Of a DNA stretch of 64,000 nt, positions 1 through 8,175 are shown one piece after another. The notes below the pieces were generated by a model. The model was not told the DNA's origin. It did no database searches and saw only the letters and a list, made by a program, of their open reading frames with translations. How positions within the stretch are numbered: position 1 is the first letter of the stretch; every line of letters begins with the position of its first letter. Source of the DNA: Clostridiales bacterium (GTDB lineage Bacteria > Bacillota > Clostridia > Peptostreptococcales > Anaerovoracaceae); contig SVCW01000002.1 of the NCBI GenBank assembly GCA_015058155.1, positions 52,390-116,389 of the forward strand. The letters run 5' to 3'. The translations under genes and the position numbers were made by a program.

Positions 1-151
1 CCAGTGCTCCGTCTATACCGATATATATAACGCAAAGCCCGAGAGCCTGCATGAGTACTTCAGTAATCTTTTCCGGAATTCCTTTTTTGAAAATAGTTCC
101 CACGAGTGCACCTGCAACAATCGCAACTGCATTCACAACAACACCAAGCAT
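1..151 (-). CDS. DUF554 family membrane protein (N-terminal part, cut by window edge)
   Basis: The first 50 residues of a protein read leftward off the window. It begins MLGVVVNAVAIVAGALVGTI and continues with a hydrophobic helix, a short basic stretch (KKGIPEKITEVL) and a second hydrophobic stretch (LGLCVIYIGIDGAL). This pattern is typical of the start of DUF554 (YdfK/YqgA-like) multi-pass inner-membrane proteins, whose function is unknown. The start ATG at 149-151 has a clear AGGAGGA ribosome binding site just upstream. The pyrR gene ends 29 bases upstream on the same strand, so the two may be cotranscribed. Family call from pattern only; the rest of the gene is outside the window. Confidence 0.7.
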   Translation of the reverse strand, partial: MLGVVVNAVAIVAGALVGTIFKKGIPEKITEVLMQALGLCVIYIGIDGAL

Positions 152-179
152 ACAGCTTCCTCCTGATAATTAAATAATA

Positions 180-737
180 CTATTCAGCAATATAGATATT
201 CACGCATGTTTCGCCATCGATTTCATCAACTTTAACGGAAACAATCTCATCTTTTGATGTAGGTACATTCTTTCCTACATAGTCAGCTCTTATCGGGAGC
301 TCTCTGTGGCCTCTGTCAATAAGGACCGCAAGCTGAATAGTCGCTGCTCTCCCATGCGCCATTACAGCATCAAGTGCAGCTCTCACTGTTCTTCCTGTAT
401 ATAAAACATCGTCAACAAGGACTACATTTTTTCCTGTGATATCAAATCCGATATTTGCAGGTTCTGCGCCTTCCGGAAGAGAATTGATAATCTTGCTTAA
501 ATCATCTCTGTAATAAGTAACATCTACTTCACCTACAGGCACTTCCACACCTTCAATTGAAAAAATGTTTCTGGCTAGTCTGTCGGCAAGCGGAATACCG
601 CGTCTTTTTATTCCGAGAATCACAATATTTTCACAGCCATGGTTTCTTTCTGTGATTTCATGCGACATTCTCTTGAGTGCTCTTTTCATGTCGTCTTCAG
701 TCATGAGTTTTGCACGAAGCTTGAGATTTTCTTTCAT
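180..737 (-). CDS. pyrR: Bifunctional pyrimidine operon regulator / uracil phosphoribosyltransferase PyrR
   Basis: A 185-residue protein of the usual PyrR length. It carries the phosphoribosyltransferase PRPP-binding loop [20 protein letters not shown] and the PyrR-typical [16 protein letters not shown] segment. In the family, PyrR binds UMP/UTP and pyr-operon leader RNA to promote attenuation, and has weak uracil phosphoribosyltransferase activity. I start it at the ATG at 735-737 ([16 protein letters not shown]) because GGAGAAG lies just upstream; an open frame extends 13 codons further but has no RBS. No pyr biosynthesis genes or PyrR-binding leader are visible here, so its targets must be elsewhere. 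Confidence 0.93.
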   Translation of the reverse strand: MKENLKLRAKLMTEDDMKRALKRMSHEITERNHGCENIVILGIKRRGIPLADRLARNIFSIEGVEVPVGEVDVTYYRDDLSKIINSLPEGAEPANIGFDITGKNVVLVDDVLYTGRTVRAALDAVMAHGRAATIQLAVLIDRGHRELPIRADYVGKNVPTSKDEIVSVKVDEIDGETCVNIYIAE

Positions 738-855
738 AATACTTCTCCAAAAAAATAAACAGTCCTGCCGCAGCAAGACAAATTCTCACACTTATCGGCA
801 TCCCGTACCAATTTAAAGCGATTAATATATTGATTTTACCCCTTCATTTGTTCTA

Positions 856-884
856 TTGTCAAGGTCAATAAGTTGTTATATACT
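856..884 (+). promoter_or_regulatory. Sigma-A-type promoter of the SIS/kinase operon
   Basis: TTGTCA (856-861), 17-bp spacer, TATACT (879-884). It sits 31 bases upstream of the SIS gene start, which has its own AAGGAG site at 904-909. Confidence 0.65.
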
Positions 885-915
885 TAAAACAATATTACGT
901 ATTAAGGAGTTTTTT

Positions 916-2013
916 ATGAGCGATTATCCTATGCACGGCTATATCAAGGAACAGCCAGAAGCGCTTAAGAATCTGACCGACATTAGAAAGGCTGCTACTT
1001 CACGTTTTGTTGAAATTTATGAAAAAGTAAACCCTGATCGTATATATCTTTTCGGTTCAGGCACATCTCTTAACGCAGCGAGTCTTTCGGCTCCTTTTAT
1101 GCAGAGAATACTCGGTGTTGAAGTAAGCTGTCTTGCTGCATCACAGATTACTGAAACAAAATTATTCGGAGAAAGACCTCTCTTAATTGCGATCTCACAA
1201 GGAGGAACATCAGCGAATACAATCAAGGCAATTGAAATGTACAAGGAGCATCCTGTTATCGTAATCACTTCCAAGCCTGATTCAACAATGGCAGTAAGAT
1301 ATCCTGATTTACATGTGATGCTTGAATGCGGCGAAGAAAAAGCAGGCCCTAAGACTAAAGGCTACACATGCACAATTCTCACTTTCTACCTCTATGCACT
1401 TGAAGCAGGTCTTAAAACAGGTACTCTTACTGAAGACGAATACAATGATTATATCAATCAGGTATACGAAACATGTGAGAAGCTTACAGATAATGTAGAA
1501 AAGACTTTCGCATGGTTTGAACGCGAAAAAGATAATATGAAAAACACTAATTCATGTGTTGTTTTTGGTAAAGACGTTGCTCAAAGACTTTCAGTCGAGA
1601 GTGCACTTAAAATCCTCGAAACTGTACGCTACCCTGCTATGCACTATGAATTTGAAGAGTATCTTCACGGACCTATTATGGTAAAAGATGCAGGACTTAT
1701 GCTTCTCGGAGTCGTTCCTCTTGATGATGATAAGAAGCGTGCACTCGACCTTATAAAAGTAATATATAATGAAACAACAAAATGTGCTTATGCAATTACA
1801 AATATTGAAGATCCTGAGCTCCCGAATGCATTAGTCCTTGACTTCCCGGACAATCAGTATTTTGCCGTATTTGCACAGACACTTGCAAGCCAGGTAATCG
1901 CATCTGAACTTCCTGCAGTTATGGGTGGAACAGGTTTTGATGACGATTATTTCATGAAAATAGATAAGGTTGTAGGAACAAAAGACAGAATTCCTAAGAA
2001 GGAGGAAGAATAA
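916..2013 (+). CDS. SIS-domain sugar-phosphate isomerase/deglycase-like protein
   Basis: A 365-residue protein with two SIS (sugar isomerase) modules. The first carries the nucleotide-free sugar-phosphate loop FGSGTSLNAASL and the SQGGTSANTI loop; the second carries VVFGKDVAQRLSVESALKI and YEFEEYLHGP. This arrangement resembles the isomerase half of GlmS and the AgaS/FrlB deglycases, without a glutaminase domain. It probably acts on a phosphorylated amino sugar or glycated amine in the cytoplasm. The start is the ATG at 916, behind AAGGAG. The next gene, a BadF-type sugar kinase, starts directly after its stop, so the pair probably forms a phosphorylate-then-deaminate/deglycate pathway. The exact substrate cannot be read from sequence. 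Confidence 0.8.
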   Translation: MSDYPMHGYIKEQPEALKNLTDIRKAATSRFVEIYEKVNPDRIYLFGSGTSLNAASLSAPFMQRILGVEVSCLAASQITETKLFGERPLLIAISQGGTSANTIKAIEMYKEHPVIVITSKPDSTMAVRYPDLHVMLECGEEKAGPKTKGYTCTILTFYLYALEAGLKTGTLTEDEYNDYINQVYETCEKLTDNVEKTFAWFEREKDNMKNTNSCVVFGKDVAQRLSVESALKILETVRYPAMHYEFEEYLHGPIMVKDAGLMLLGVVPLDDDKKRALDLIKVIYNETTKCAYAITNIEDPELPNALVLDFPDNQYFAVFAQTLASQVIASELPAVMGGTGFDDDYFMKIDKVVGTKDRIPKKEEE

Positions 2014-2982
2014 GTGGATTACGTACTTGGAATAGATGCAGGCGGTTCAAAATATCTTGTAAAAGCCGCAACGCTTGAAGGAAAAGTGATTGGAGAATAT
2101 ATCACTGACAGTTCAAGACTTTATGATGATGAAAGTAAATACATGCGTCAGTATGTTCCGGAAATAGTTTATGAAGCACTCGAAGCACTTGGGCTTGATT
2201 CAGATAACTGTAAATATCTCGTGTGCGGTTCATCCGGTGTTGACAGCCCTCAGGAACAGCTCGAGTTCGATGAAGCATACGCAAAAATCGGTCTTCCTTG
2301 CCCTACTCTTGTTGTAAACGATACAGAAATCGCACTTTATGCAGCATGTGGCGGTAAAGGAGTACTCGTAATCGCAGGTACAGGTTCAATCGCAGCCGGA
2401 AAGAATTCAAAAGGAGAATCAACACGTACAGGCGGCTGGGGTGTTGATATAAACAGTGACCAGGGTTCAGGAAGAGACATTACACTTCGTGCTATGCTCT
2501 ATGTAAGCTACTATCTTGACGGAATCATCGAACTTGAAGAAAGTGAACTTGTAAAGATGATTGTCGATGAGTTTAATGTCGATGCCAACTGGCTCTCAAA
2601 CTTCTCAGGCGATTTCAGAAGCTATCCTGAAGTTGTAAAAAAAGTTCCTATCATGGTAGACAGAGCATACGAAATGGGCGATCCTTTTGCTGAAGAAATC
2701 ATGCACAGAACAATAGGCGCACTTTCATGGCTCGGTACTGCTACTGCTGATAAACTGAAACTTGCAGAAGAAGAATCATTCAAGATGAGTCTCTGGGGAA
2801 GCGTAGGACTCAAGAGTCCTCATATATACCCTAACGTTAAGGCAGTATGGGAAAAGAAATATCCTAATGTAGAAGTTGTCTACCCTTCATGCGGTGCTGC
2901 TGATGGTGCCGTAAAGATGGCACTCGATAATCTTCATGAAGGAATAGATCACTCAGACAAGAAATATAAAGAAGAAAGATAG
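2014..2982 (+). CDS. BadF/BadG/BcrA/BcrD-family kinase (N-acetylglucosamine kinase-like)
   Basis: A 322-residue ASKHA-fold kinase. It has the phosphate-1 loop VLGIDAGGSKYLVKA at the N-terminus, a central VNDTEIALYAA segment and the phosphate-2/adenosine region VLVIAGTGSIAAG followed by GGWGVDINSDQGSG. The family includes N-acetylglucosamine kinases and the ATPase subunits of acyl-CoA reductases. The length and the SIS partner favour an amino-sugar kinase. Translation starts at GTG 2014, immediately after the upstream stop codon; the GGAGG that serves it lies inside the end of the SIS gene, so translation is coupled. The operon ends at the hairpin at 3003-3050. Confidence 0.78.
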   Translation: MDYVLGIDAGGSKYLVKAATLEGKVIGEYITDSSRLYDDESKYMRQYVPEIVYEALEALGLDSDNCKYLVCGSSGVDSPQEQLEFDEAYAKIGLPCPTLVVNDTEIALYAACGGKGVLVIAGTGSIAAGKNSKGESTRTGGWGVDINSDQGSGRDITLRAMLYVSYYLDGIIELEESELVKMIVDEFNVDANWLSNFSGDFRSYPEVVKKVPIMVDRAYEMGDPFAEEIMHRTIGALSWLGTATADKLKLAEEESFKMSLWGSVGLKSPHIYPNVKAVWEKKYPNVEVVYPSCGAADGAVKMALDNLHEGIDHSDKKYKEER

Positions 2983-3002
2983 ACAGGCATTGTGTCAAAA
3001 CA

Positions 3003-3050
3003 AGAGCTCCTCTCATATTATGGATTATTCCAATATGAAAGGAGCTTTTT
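3003..3050 (+). terminator. Terminator-like hairpin whose 3' arm contains the cotJA ribosome binding site
   Basis: A 15-bp stem with one mismatch (3005-3019 with 3032-3046) and a 12-nt loop, followed by a T-run at 3046-3050. It lies just after the kinase stop. The 3' arm includes AAAGGAGC, the ribosome binding site for the TTG start of cotJA at 3054. Confidence 0.75.
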
Positions 3051-3053
3051 AAA

Positions 3054-3344
3054 TTGAATAGTTTCCCATATATCGGCATGCCCGTCTGTCTTGACGGCTG
3101 CATCAACATCAATAATGGAAGCTGGGGCGACTGTAATAATAATAATAATTCAGTAGACAGACCCGGAAACAATAACGGAGACACAATCGGCAACTTATGC
3201 ACATGTCTTGAAAACCTGCCTCTTGCAATGGCTTATGTCCCTATGCAGAGCTGGAACAATGTCTATGATATGGCAGAAGGTTTTTATGCAGGTACTATTT
3301 TTGCCGACCTCAACTTACCTTTTACAGGAGGTAAAAAACGATGA
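3054..3344 (+). CDS. cotJA: Spore coat-associated protein CotJA
   Basis: A 96-residue protein. The C-terminal half shows the CotJA signature: LENLPLAMAYVPMQSWNNVY followed by a GTIFADLNLPF tail. The N-terminal 50 residues are Asn/Gly-rich and low in complexity, longer than in Bacillus CotJA. CotJA is a mother-cell protein of the spore coat inner layer, needed for assembly of CotJC. It starts with TTG at 3054, behind AAAGGAGC. It overlaps cotJB by 4 bases, making a coupled cotJABC operon. Its ribosome binding site lies in a hairpin (see 3003-3050). I see no convincing sigma-E promoter upstream. Confidence 0.9.
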   Translation: MNSFPYIGMPVCLDGCININNGSWGDCNNNNNSVDRPGNNNGDTIGNLCTCLENLPLAMAYVPMQSWNNVYDMAEGFYAGTIFADLNLPFTGGKKR

Positions 3345-3589
3345 ACAGACAGGAATTGTTAAGACGCGTACAGATGCTCTGCTTTGTAGTTACTGAAACA
3401 GGGCTTTTCCTGAACACTCATCCTGACGACAGGGCTGCACTCAGATTTTATGAAAAGTACAACACTCTCTATACTCAGGCAAAGATGGAATACGAGGACA
3501 CTTACGGACCTCTTACAATGAACGGCGTTAATATTGAAGACGGCTGGAGCTGGCTTAATGGTCCATGGCCGTGGGAACTGGAGGTATAG
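3341..3589 (+). CDS. cotJB: Spore coat protein CotJB
   Basis: An 82-residue protein typical of CotJB in length. It has an N-terminal helix (LLRRVQMLCFVVTETGLFL), a DRAALRFYEKYN segment and the conserved YGPLTMNGVNIEDGWSWLNG, ending with GPWPWELE. It belongs to the CotJ complex of the spore coat, where it helps incorporate CotJC. The start overlaps the cotJA stop by 4 bases (ATGA) and has GGAGG just upstream; cotJC follows 4 bases after its stop. Confidence 0.9.
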   Translation: MNRQELLRRVQMLCFVVTETGLFLNTHPDDRAALRFYEKYNTLYTQAKMEYEDTYGPLTMNGVNIEDGWSWLNGPWPWELEV

Positions 3590-3593
3590 TTAA

Positions 3594-4196
3594 ATGTGGA
3601 CTTATGAAAAGAAATTACAGTTTCCTGTAAACATTAAAAATCCGAATCCTGCAATGGCAAAGTTCATCATAACACAGTTCGGTGGTCCGGACGGTGAACT
3701 TGCAGCATCTCAGAGATATCTTTCTCAGAGATACTCTATGCCATACAAAGAAGCTGTGGGAATATTAACTGACGTAGGCACTGAAGAACTCGGGCACATG
3801 GAAATGATCTGTGCAATCGTGCACCAGCTTACAAGAAATCTCACAATTGACCAGATTAAAGAAGCAGGCTTTGAAGCTTACTTTGTAGACCATACAACAG
3901 GCCTCTACCCTCAGGCTGCTGCGGGTTTTCCTTTCAGTGCTGCATCATTCCAGTCAAAAGGCGATGCAATCACTGACCTCATGGAAGATATGGCGGCAGA
4001 GCAGAAAGCAAGAACAACTTATGACAATATCTTAAGACTCGTCGATGATCCTGATGTAATAGAACCTATCAAGTTCCTGCGTGAACGTGAAATCGTTCAC
4101 TTCCAGAGATTCGGCGAAGCTCTCCGAATAGCTCAGGATAACCTTAACTCAAAAAATTTCTATGCTATCAACCCTGAATTTGATATAAAGAGATAA
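3594..4196 (+). CDS. cotJC: Spore coat protein CotJC (manganese catalase family)
   Basis: A 200-residue protein of the ferritin-like dimanganese catalase family. Visible metal-binding elements include GGPDGELAASQRYLSQRYSM (first Glu), VGTEELGHMEMI (Glu-His pair) and AEQKARTTYDNIL with REREIVHFQRFGE (last Glu and His). The family removes hydrogen peroxide; as CotJC it is a coat protein whose peroxide activity in spores is plausible but not shown by sequence alone. It starts ATG at 3594 after a GGAGG site and is the last gene of cotJABC, closed by the hairpin at 4200-4232. Confidence 0.92.
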   Translation: MWTYEKKLQFPVNIKNPNPAMAKFIITQFGGPDGELAASQRYLSQRYSMPYKEAVGILTDVGTEELGHMEMICAIVHQLTRNLTIDQIKEAGFEAYFVDHTTGLYPQAAAGFPFSAASFQSKGDAITDLMEDMAAEQKARTTYDNILRLVDDPDVIEPIKFLREREIVHFQRFGEALRIAQDNLNSKNFYAINPEFDIKR

Positions 4197-4199
4197 CGA

Positions 4200-4232
4200 A
4201 AAAGGCGCCTCATATAGAGGCGCCACTTTTCG
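4200..4232. terminator. Bidirectional terminator between cotJC and the P-type ATPase gene
   Basis: Perfect 8-bp GC-rich stem (4204-4211 with 4217-4224), ATATA loop, with A-rich and T-rich flanks on either side. It sits between convergent genes. Confidence 0.85.
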
Positions 4233-4281
4233 TCTGGTTTTAGATATTTAAGAGATTTGTTGTATTTTTCGAAATATAATA

Positions 4282-6999
4282 TTAAGCTGCATTTGCCTGC
4301 TTCTTTGCCTTACTGTTCTTTCCGAAGATATGGCTTGCAAGTACATATACTTCATGAAGCACGATTGGTGACATTGCAAGTACAGTAAGCATTCCCCACT
4401 CTGAAATTGAGAGTTCTGTTGTTCCGAAAACACCTTCAAGGAAGTTAATTTCTGTAACTGCAATCTGGAGTCCGAATCCAACAGCAAATGCGAGGAGCAT
4501 CATCTTATTGTTAAAGTGATTGATTGTAAAGAATGATCTGTCAAGGCTTCTCATTCCTGCCGCATTAAAGAGCTGTGAAATACCAAGAACAGTAAATGCA
4601 TATGTCTGTGACTGCATATAAAGGTGCTCATCCTGGAGTGCCATATTGATGTTAGCTACTGTAATGTCAAGACCCTGAGCATTTAATACTCCGATTGGTG
4701 ACATAAGGAATGCACCGATTGTAATCGCACCGATTAAGACACCGAATGCTCCAACTGTTGCATAACCGCCGTGTGCAAAGAGGCTTTCCTTCGGATCTCT
4801 AGGCTGCTTGCTCATGATGTGAGGATCTCCTCCATCCATACCAAGTGCGAGTCCTGGGAGTGAGTCAGTGATAAGGTTAATCCAGAGGATATGGATTGCT
4901 GCAAGCGGTGCAGGGAAACCAAGGAGAATTGAAACGAACATTGTTACGATTTCACCAAGGTTTGATGAAAGAAGGAAGAGTACTGACTTCTTGATGTTAG
5001 CATAAATGTTTCTACCTTCTTCGATAGCCTTCTTGATTGTTGCGAAGTTGTCATCCATGAGAACCATGTCAGCTGCACCCTTCGCTACGTCTGTACCTGT
5101 GATACCCATTGCAACACCGATATCTGCTGCCTTGAGTGATGGAGCGTCGTTAACGCCGTCACCGGTCATTGATACGATATATCCATGTGACTTGAAAGCG
5201 TTTACGATCATAACCTTGTTTTCAGGAGATACTCTTGCAAATACTCTTAAGTTTTCAACTCTTGCATTGAGTTCTTCCTGAGTCATGTTATTAAGTTCAT
5301 CGCCTGAGATAACCTGATTTGAGTCATCAGTGATTCCAAGGTCTCTTGCGATTGCAAAAGCAGTATCCTTGTGGTCACCTGTAATCATGATAGTTCTTAC
5401 GCCGGCACCGTCAAATACCTTGATAGCATCCTTAGCTTCAGGACGTGGCGGGTCGATCATACCTACAAGACCGAAGAATGTAAGATCAGCTTCTGTTGCT
5501 GTATCATCATTTTCCTTAACTGCAAGAGCAAGTACTCTTAAAGCATCGAGTGCCATGTTATGTGATGCAGCTTCGATATTCTTATGGTCTTCGCTTGTAA
5601 TAGGACGAACTTCTCCGTCCTTACCGATAATCTTAGTGCAAAGAGGGATAAGTCTGTCTACCGCTCCCTTTGTATATGCAACAACCTTACCAGTTTCATT
5701 ATTCTTTGTAACAGTAGTCATAAGCTTTCTGTCTGAATCGAAAGCAAGTTCGTTGATACGAGGTGCTACTGCATAAATATCATTCTTTGATACGCCGAAA
5801 TTGATTCCGAGGTCGATAAAAGCAAGTTCTGTAGGGTCACCGATTCTTGCTGCTTCAGTTACTTCCGCGTCTGAGCAGTAAATGAATCCCTTGATGAGTT
5901 CATCAAACTTCTTACCGATTTCGTCTTTTCTTTCACCCATTTCTTCAGGTACAACACTTTCGAGATCATCGTAAGCATATACCTTGAGTGCTGTCATCTT
6001 GTTCTGTGTGAGAGTACCAGTCTTGTCTGAACATACTACGCTTACAGCTCCGAGAGTTTCAACTGCAGGAAGCTTTCTAACGATAGTATTAACTTCAACC
6101 ATTCTCTGTACACCGATTGCAAGTACGATAGTAACTACTGCCGGGAGTCCTTCAGGAATAGCTGCTACAGCAAGTGAGATAGCTGTAAGGAGCATATCGA
6201 GTACGTCTCTCTGCTGAATAAGCGCAAGTCCGAAGAGAAGTACGCAGAGTACTACAGCGAGGATACCGAGGAGCTTACCAAGGTCAGCAAGTCTCTTCTG
6301 GAGCGGAGTCATATCATCAACTGCATTGTTGAGCATTGCTGCAATCTTACCGATTTCAGTGTTCATGCCTGTTGATACTACGACACCTTCGCCTCTTCCG
6401 TATGATACGTTAGTTGATAAGTATGCCATATTGATTCTGTCGCCGAGTGTAACTTCACCTTCTGCAACGAAGTTCGCATCCTTATCTACAGGAACTGATT
6501 CGCCTGTGAGCGCCGCTTCTTCTACCTTTAAGTTTACAGTTTCAAGGAGTCTTAAATCTGCAGGAACTACTCTGCCTGCTTCAAGCACAACAATATCTCC
6601 CGGAACGAGTTCTGGCGCAGGAATTTCAATAAGCTGTCCATCTCTTCTTACAAGAGCAAGAGGACTCGACATTTTCTTGAGTGCTTCAAGTGAAGCCTCA
6701 GCCTTTGCTTCCTGAACCATACCGATAATAGCATTAAGGAGAATTACAGCTACGATAATGATCGAGTCACTGATTTCTCCGAGAGCTGCTGAAATAACAA
6801 CCGCTACCATGAGTATGTAAATCATAGGGTCCTTGAGCTGTGAAAGGAACATCTGAATCTTAGTCTTTTTCTTACCTTCTTCAAATTCGTTCTTTCCATA
6901 CTTTTCAAGTCTTGCTGCTGCTTCCGAAGTAGAAAGACCAACAGACTGTTCTACTTCAAATTCATTTAATACAGCAATTTTTTCTTTCTGTTCAACCAT
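4282..6999 (-). CDS. P-type cation ATPase, probably Mn2+ (or Ca2+) export
   Basis: A 905-residue P2A-type pump. Visible motifs are TGES (165-168, actuator), the M4 ion-site PEGLP (282-286), the phosphorylation site SDKTGTLTQ with D325, and the hinge GDGVNDAPSLKAADIGVAMG; about ten membrane spans flank the cytoplasmic loops. By sequence alone it would be called a Ca2+-transporting ATPase. It lies directly behind a yybP-ykoY (Mn2+) riboswitch, which in other Firmicutes controls manganese-efflux P-type ATPases, so Mn2+ export from the cytoplasm is the better guess. Start ATG at 6997-6999 has GGAGGT upstream. It is a single-gene transcription unit. Confidence 0.88.
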   Translation of the reverse strand: MVEQKEKIAVLNEFEVEQSVGLSTSEAAARLEKYGKNEFEEGKKKTKIQMFLSQLKDPMIYILMVAVVISAALGEISDSIIIVAVILLNAIIGMVQEAKAEASLEALKKMSSPLALVRRDGQLIEIPAPELVPGDIVVLEAGRVVPADLRLLETVNLKVEEAALTGESVPVDKDANFVAEGEVTLGDRINMAYLSTNVSYGRGEGVVVSTGMNTEIGKIAAMLNNAVDDMTPLQKRLADLGKLLGILAVVLCVLLFGLALIQQRDVLDMLLTAISLAVAAIPEGLPAVVTIVLAIGVQRMVEVNTIVRKLPAVETLGAVSVVCSDKTGTLTQNKMTALKVYAYDDLESVVPEEMGERKDEIGKKFDELIKGFIYCSDAEVTEAARIGDPTELAFIDLGINFGVSKNDIYAVAPRINELAFDSDRKLMTTVTKNNETGKVVAYTKGAVDRLIPLCTKIIGKDGEVRPITSEDHKNIEAASHNMALDALRVLALAVKENDDTATEADLTFFGLVGMIDPPRPEAKDAIKVFDGAGVRTIMITGDHKDTAFAIARDLGITDDSNQVISGDELNNMTQEELNARVENLRVFARVSPENKVMIVNAFKSHGYIVSMTGDGVNDAPSLKAADIGVAMGITGTDVAKGAADMVLMDDNFATIKKAIEEGRNIYANIKKSVLFLLSSNLGEIVTMFVSILLGFPAPLAAIHILWINLITDSLPGLALGMDGGDPHIMSKQPRDPKESLFAHGGYATVGAFGVLIGAITIGAFLMSPIGVLNAQGLDITVANINMALQDEHLYMQSQTYAFTVLGISQLFNAAGMRSLDRSFFTINHFNNKMMLLAFAVGFGLQIAVTEINFLEGVFGTTELSISEWGMLTVLAMSPIVLHEVYVLASHIFGKNSKAKKQANAA

Positions 7000-7054
7000 C
7001 TTTTACCTCCGGTTAAAAATTTTGCTATATGATGATATTTACTTTATTCTGCAT

Positions 7055-7110
7055 AAAAAAAGACTTTACACATAATATCATCAAACTTGGATAACTTATG
7101 CTAAAGTCTT
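7055..7110 (-). terminator. Riboswitch-controlled intrinsic terminator upstream of the P-type ATPase
   Basis: AGACTTTA pairs with TAAAGTCT, extended by CATAA/TTATG, followed by a seven-T run in the minus direction. The 5' arm overlaps the 3' strand of the riboswitch P1 helix (7101-7106), so aptamer and terminator exclude each other. Confidence 0.82.
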
Positions 7111-7186
7111 GTTACCTATTGAGCGGGTCTGCGTCCAGGTATTGCACCAAGGTGTTGAACAACAGACTTAAAACTACTCCCTTTAG
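7101..7186 (-). promoter_or_regulatory. yybP-ykoY family manganese riboswitch
   Basis: Read on the minus strand, the 5' side shows CTAAAGGGAGTAG (consensus AAAGGGGAGUAG), the middle GACCCG, and the 3' side GGTAACAAGACTTTAG (consensus GGCAAGACCUUU). CTAAAG and CTTTAG close P1. These are the conserved elements of the yybP-ykoY aptamer, which binds Mn2+. The overlap of P1 with the following terminator predicts an ON switch: Mn2+ stabilises P1 and permits read-through into the ATPase. Confidence 0.88.
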
Positions 7187-7201
7187 TATTTTATTGATAT
7201 T

Positions 7202-7230
7202 ATTCTATATGGAACTTTTTTCCTTGTCAA
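7202..7230 (-). promoter_or_regulatory. Promoter of the Mn2+ riboswitch / ATPase transcript
   Basis: On the minus strand: TTGACA (7230-7225), 17-bp spacer, TAGAAT (7207-7202). A perfect -35 at the right distance ahead of the aptamer. Confidence 0.8.
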
Positions 7231-7272
7231 CGAGAATTTTTGAAAATTCACGAACTCTACACATAAAATTTT

Positions 7273-8115
7273 TTATAGTTCGCTTACACTACCGAATGTA
7301 TACCCCATGTTCTTCCATTTAACCAGTAATTCGTCAAGAATCGACGCATTGGTAGAAGATGTGCTGTGAAGAAGTACTATAGCTCCCGGGTGAATTCTTG
7401 ACGTCAGGGTATTTATTGCCTCATCAGGGTCAGGCTGATCTGACTCATACCAGTCAACATAAGCGAGGCTCCAGAATATAGTTTTGTACCCGAGTTCTTC
7501 TGCCATCATAAGATTGCTTTCGCTATATTTCCCCTGTGGCGGTCTGTAAACCTTAACCATGTCTTCGCCGGTTACTTCCTTGTAGAGAGTCTCAAGTGCT
7601 CCTATCTCCTCTTTAAAAGCCTCTTCAGTACCCAGTGCAGACATATCCGGGTGATGCATCGTATGATTCCCCACCGTATGACCTTCCGCTACCATACGCT
7701 TAACAAGATCAGGACTCTTTTCAATATAATTACCTACTAGAAAGAAACATGCAGGAACTTCATGCTTCTTAAGAGTATCGAGAATTTCTGCCGTATTTCC
7801 ATTTTCATAACCTGCATCAAAAGTAAGGTATATTACCTTTTCATTTTCATCGCCTATATAATAAGCATTGTACTCCATAAGTTCCTCTTTTGTAGCATTT
7901 CCTACAGGTGCGCTTCCTTCATTCTGGAAACTCAGTCCCCAGTTACCTGAAACTGAGACAGGCATGGAAACATTCGCAACTTTTGATACTATTTCACCTG
8001 TCAGAAAAGAAGTCCCAAGTCCGAGCGCTGTAAGTAAAAGCGCAGGTGTAAGAACTTTTATGACACGTTTTTTCCATCCCTTTTTAAGGTTTTCCTTATT
8101 AACATACAAAAACAT
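7273..8115 (-). CDS. pdaA: Polysaccharide deacetylase PdaA-like (spore cortex muramic delta-lactam)
   Basis: A 280-residue NodB-fold deacetylase. A basic N-terminus and one membrane helix (about residues 18-40) act as signal anchor. Motif 1 is TFDAGYENGN, motif 2 HTVGNHTMHHPD (metal His), motif 3 RPPQGKYS, and the end carries the LLHS motif. The Ala in TFDAG and the following GYENGNT match PdaA, which de-N-acetylates muramic acid on the way to the delta-lactam of spore cortex. Start ATG at 8113-8115; the upstream GGTGGTGAT is its only RBS-like sequence and is held in a hairpin (8119-8164). The response-regulator gene ends 60 bases upstream. Confidence 0.87.
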   Translation of the reverse strand: MFLYVNKENLKKGWKKRVIKVLTPALLLTALGLGTSFLTGEIVSKVANVSMPVSVSGNWGLSFQNEGSAPVGNATKEELMEYNAYYIGDENEKVIYLTFDAGYENGNTAEILDTLKKHEVPACFFLVGNYIEKSPDLVKRMVAEGHTVGNHTMHHPDMSALGTEEAFKEEIGALETLYKEVTGEDMVKVYRPPQGKYSESNLMMAEELGYKTIFWSLAYVDWYESDQPDPDEAINTLTSRIHPGAIVLLHSTSSTNASILDELLVKWKNMGYTFGSVSEL

Positions 8116-8118
8116 AAA

Positions 8119-8164
8119 ATCACCACCAGATACATTCTTTATAAAAGTTATACTCGGTGGTGAT
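8119..8164 (-). promoter_or_regulatory. Inverted repeat that can mask the pdaA ribosome binding site
   Basis: Perfect 9-bp arms (8119-8127 and 8156-8164) around a 28-nt loop. In the pdaA mRNA the 3' arm GGTGGTGAT directly precedes the start codon and would be base-paired with ATCACCACC in any transcript coming from the upstream regulator gene. No T-run follows, so it is not a terminator. Confidence 0.6.
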
Positions 8165-8175
8165 AAAATATATTC

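Noticed and set aside
5006..6715. Several open frames opposite the P-type ATPase gene
   Set aside because: Low-complexity Ser/Thr/Ala-rich translations typical of the antisense of a conserved gene.
7098..7322. 74-codon frame over the Mn2+ riboswitch on the plus strand
   Set aside because: It covers the aptamer and terminator, which are better supported, and has no RBS.
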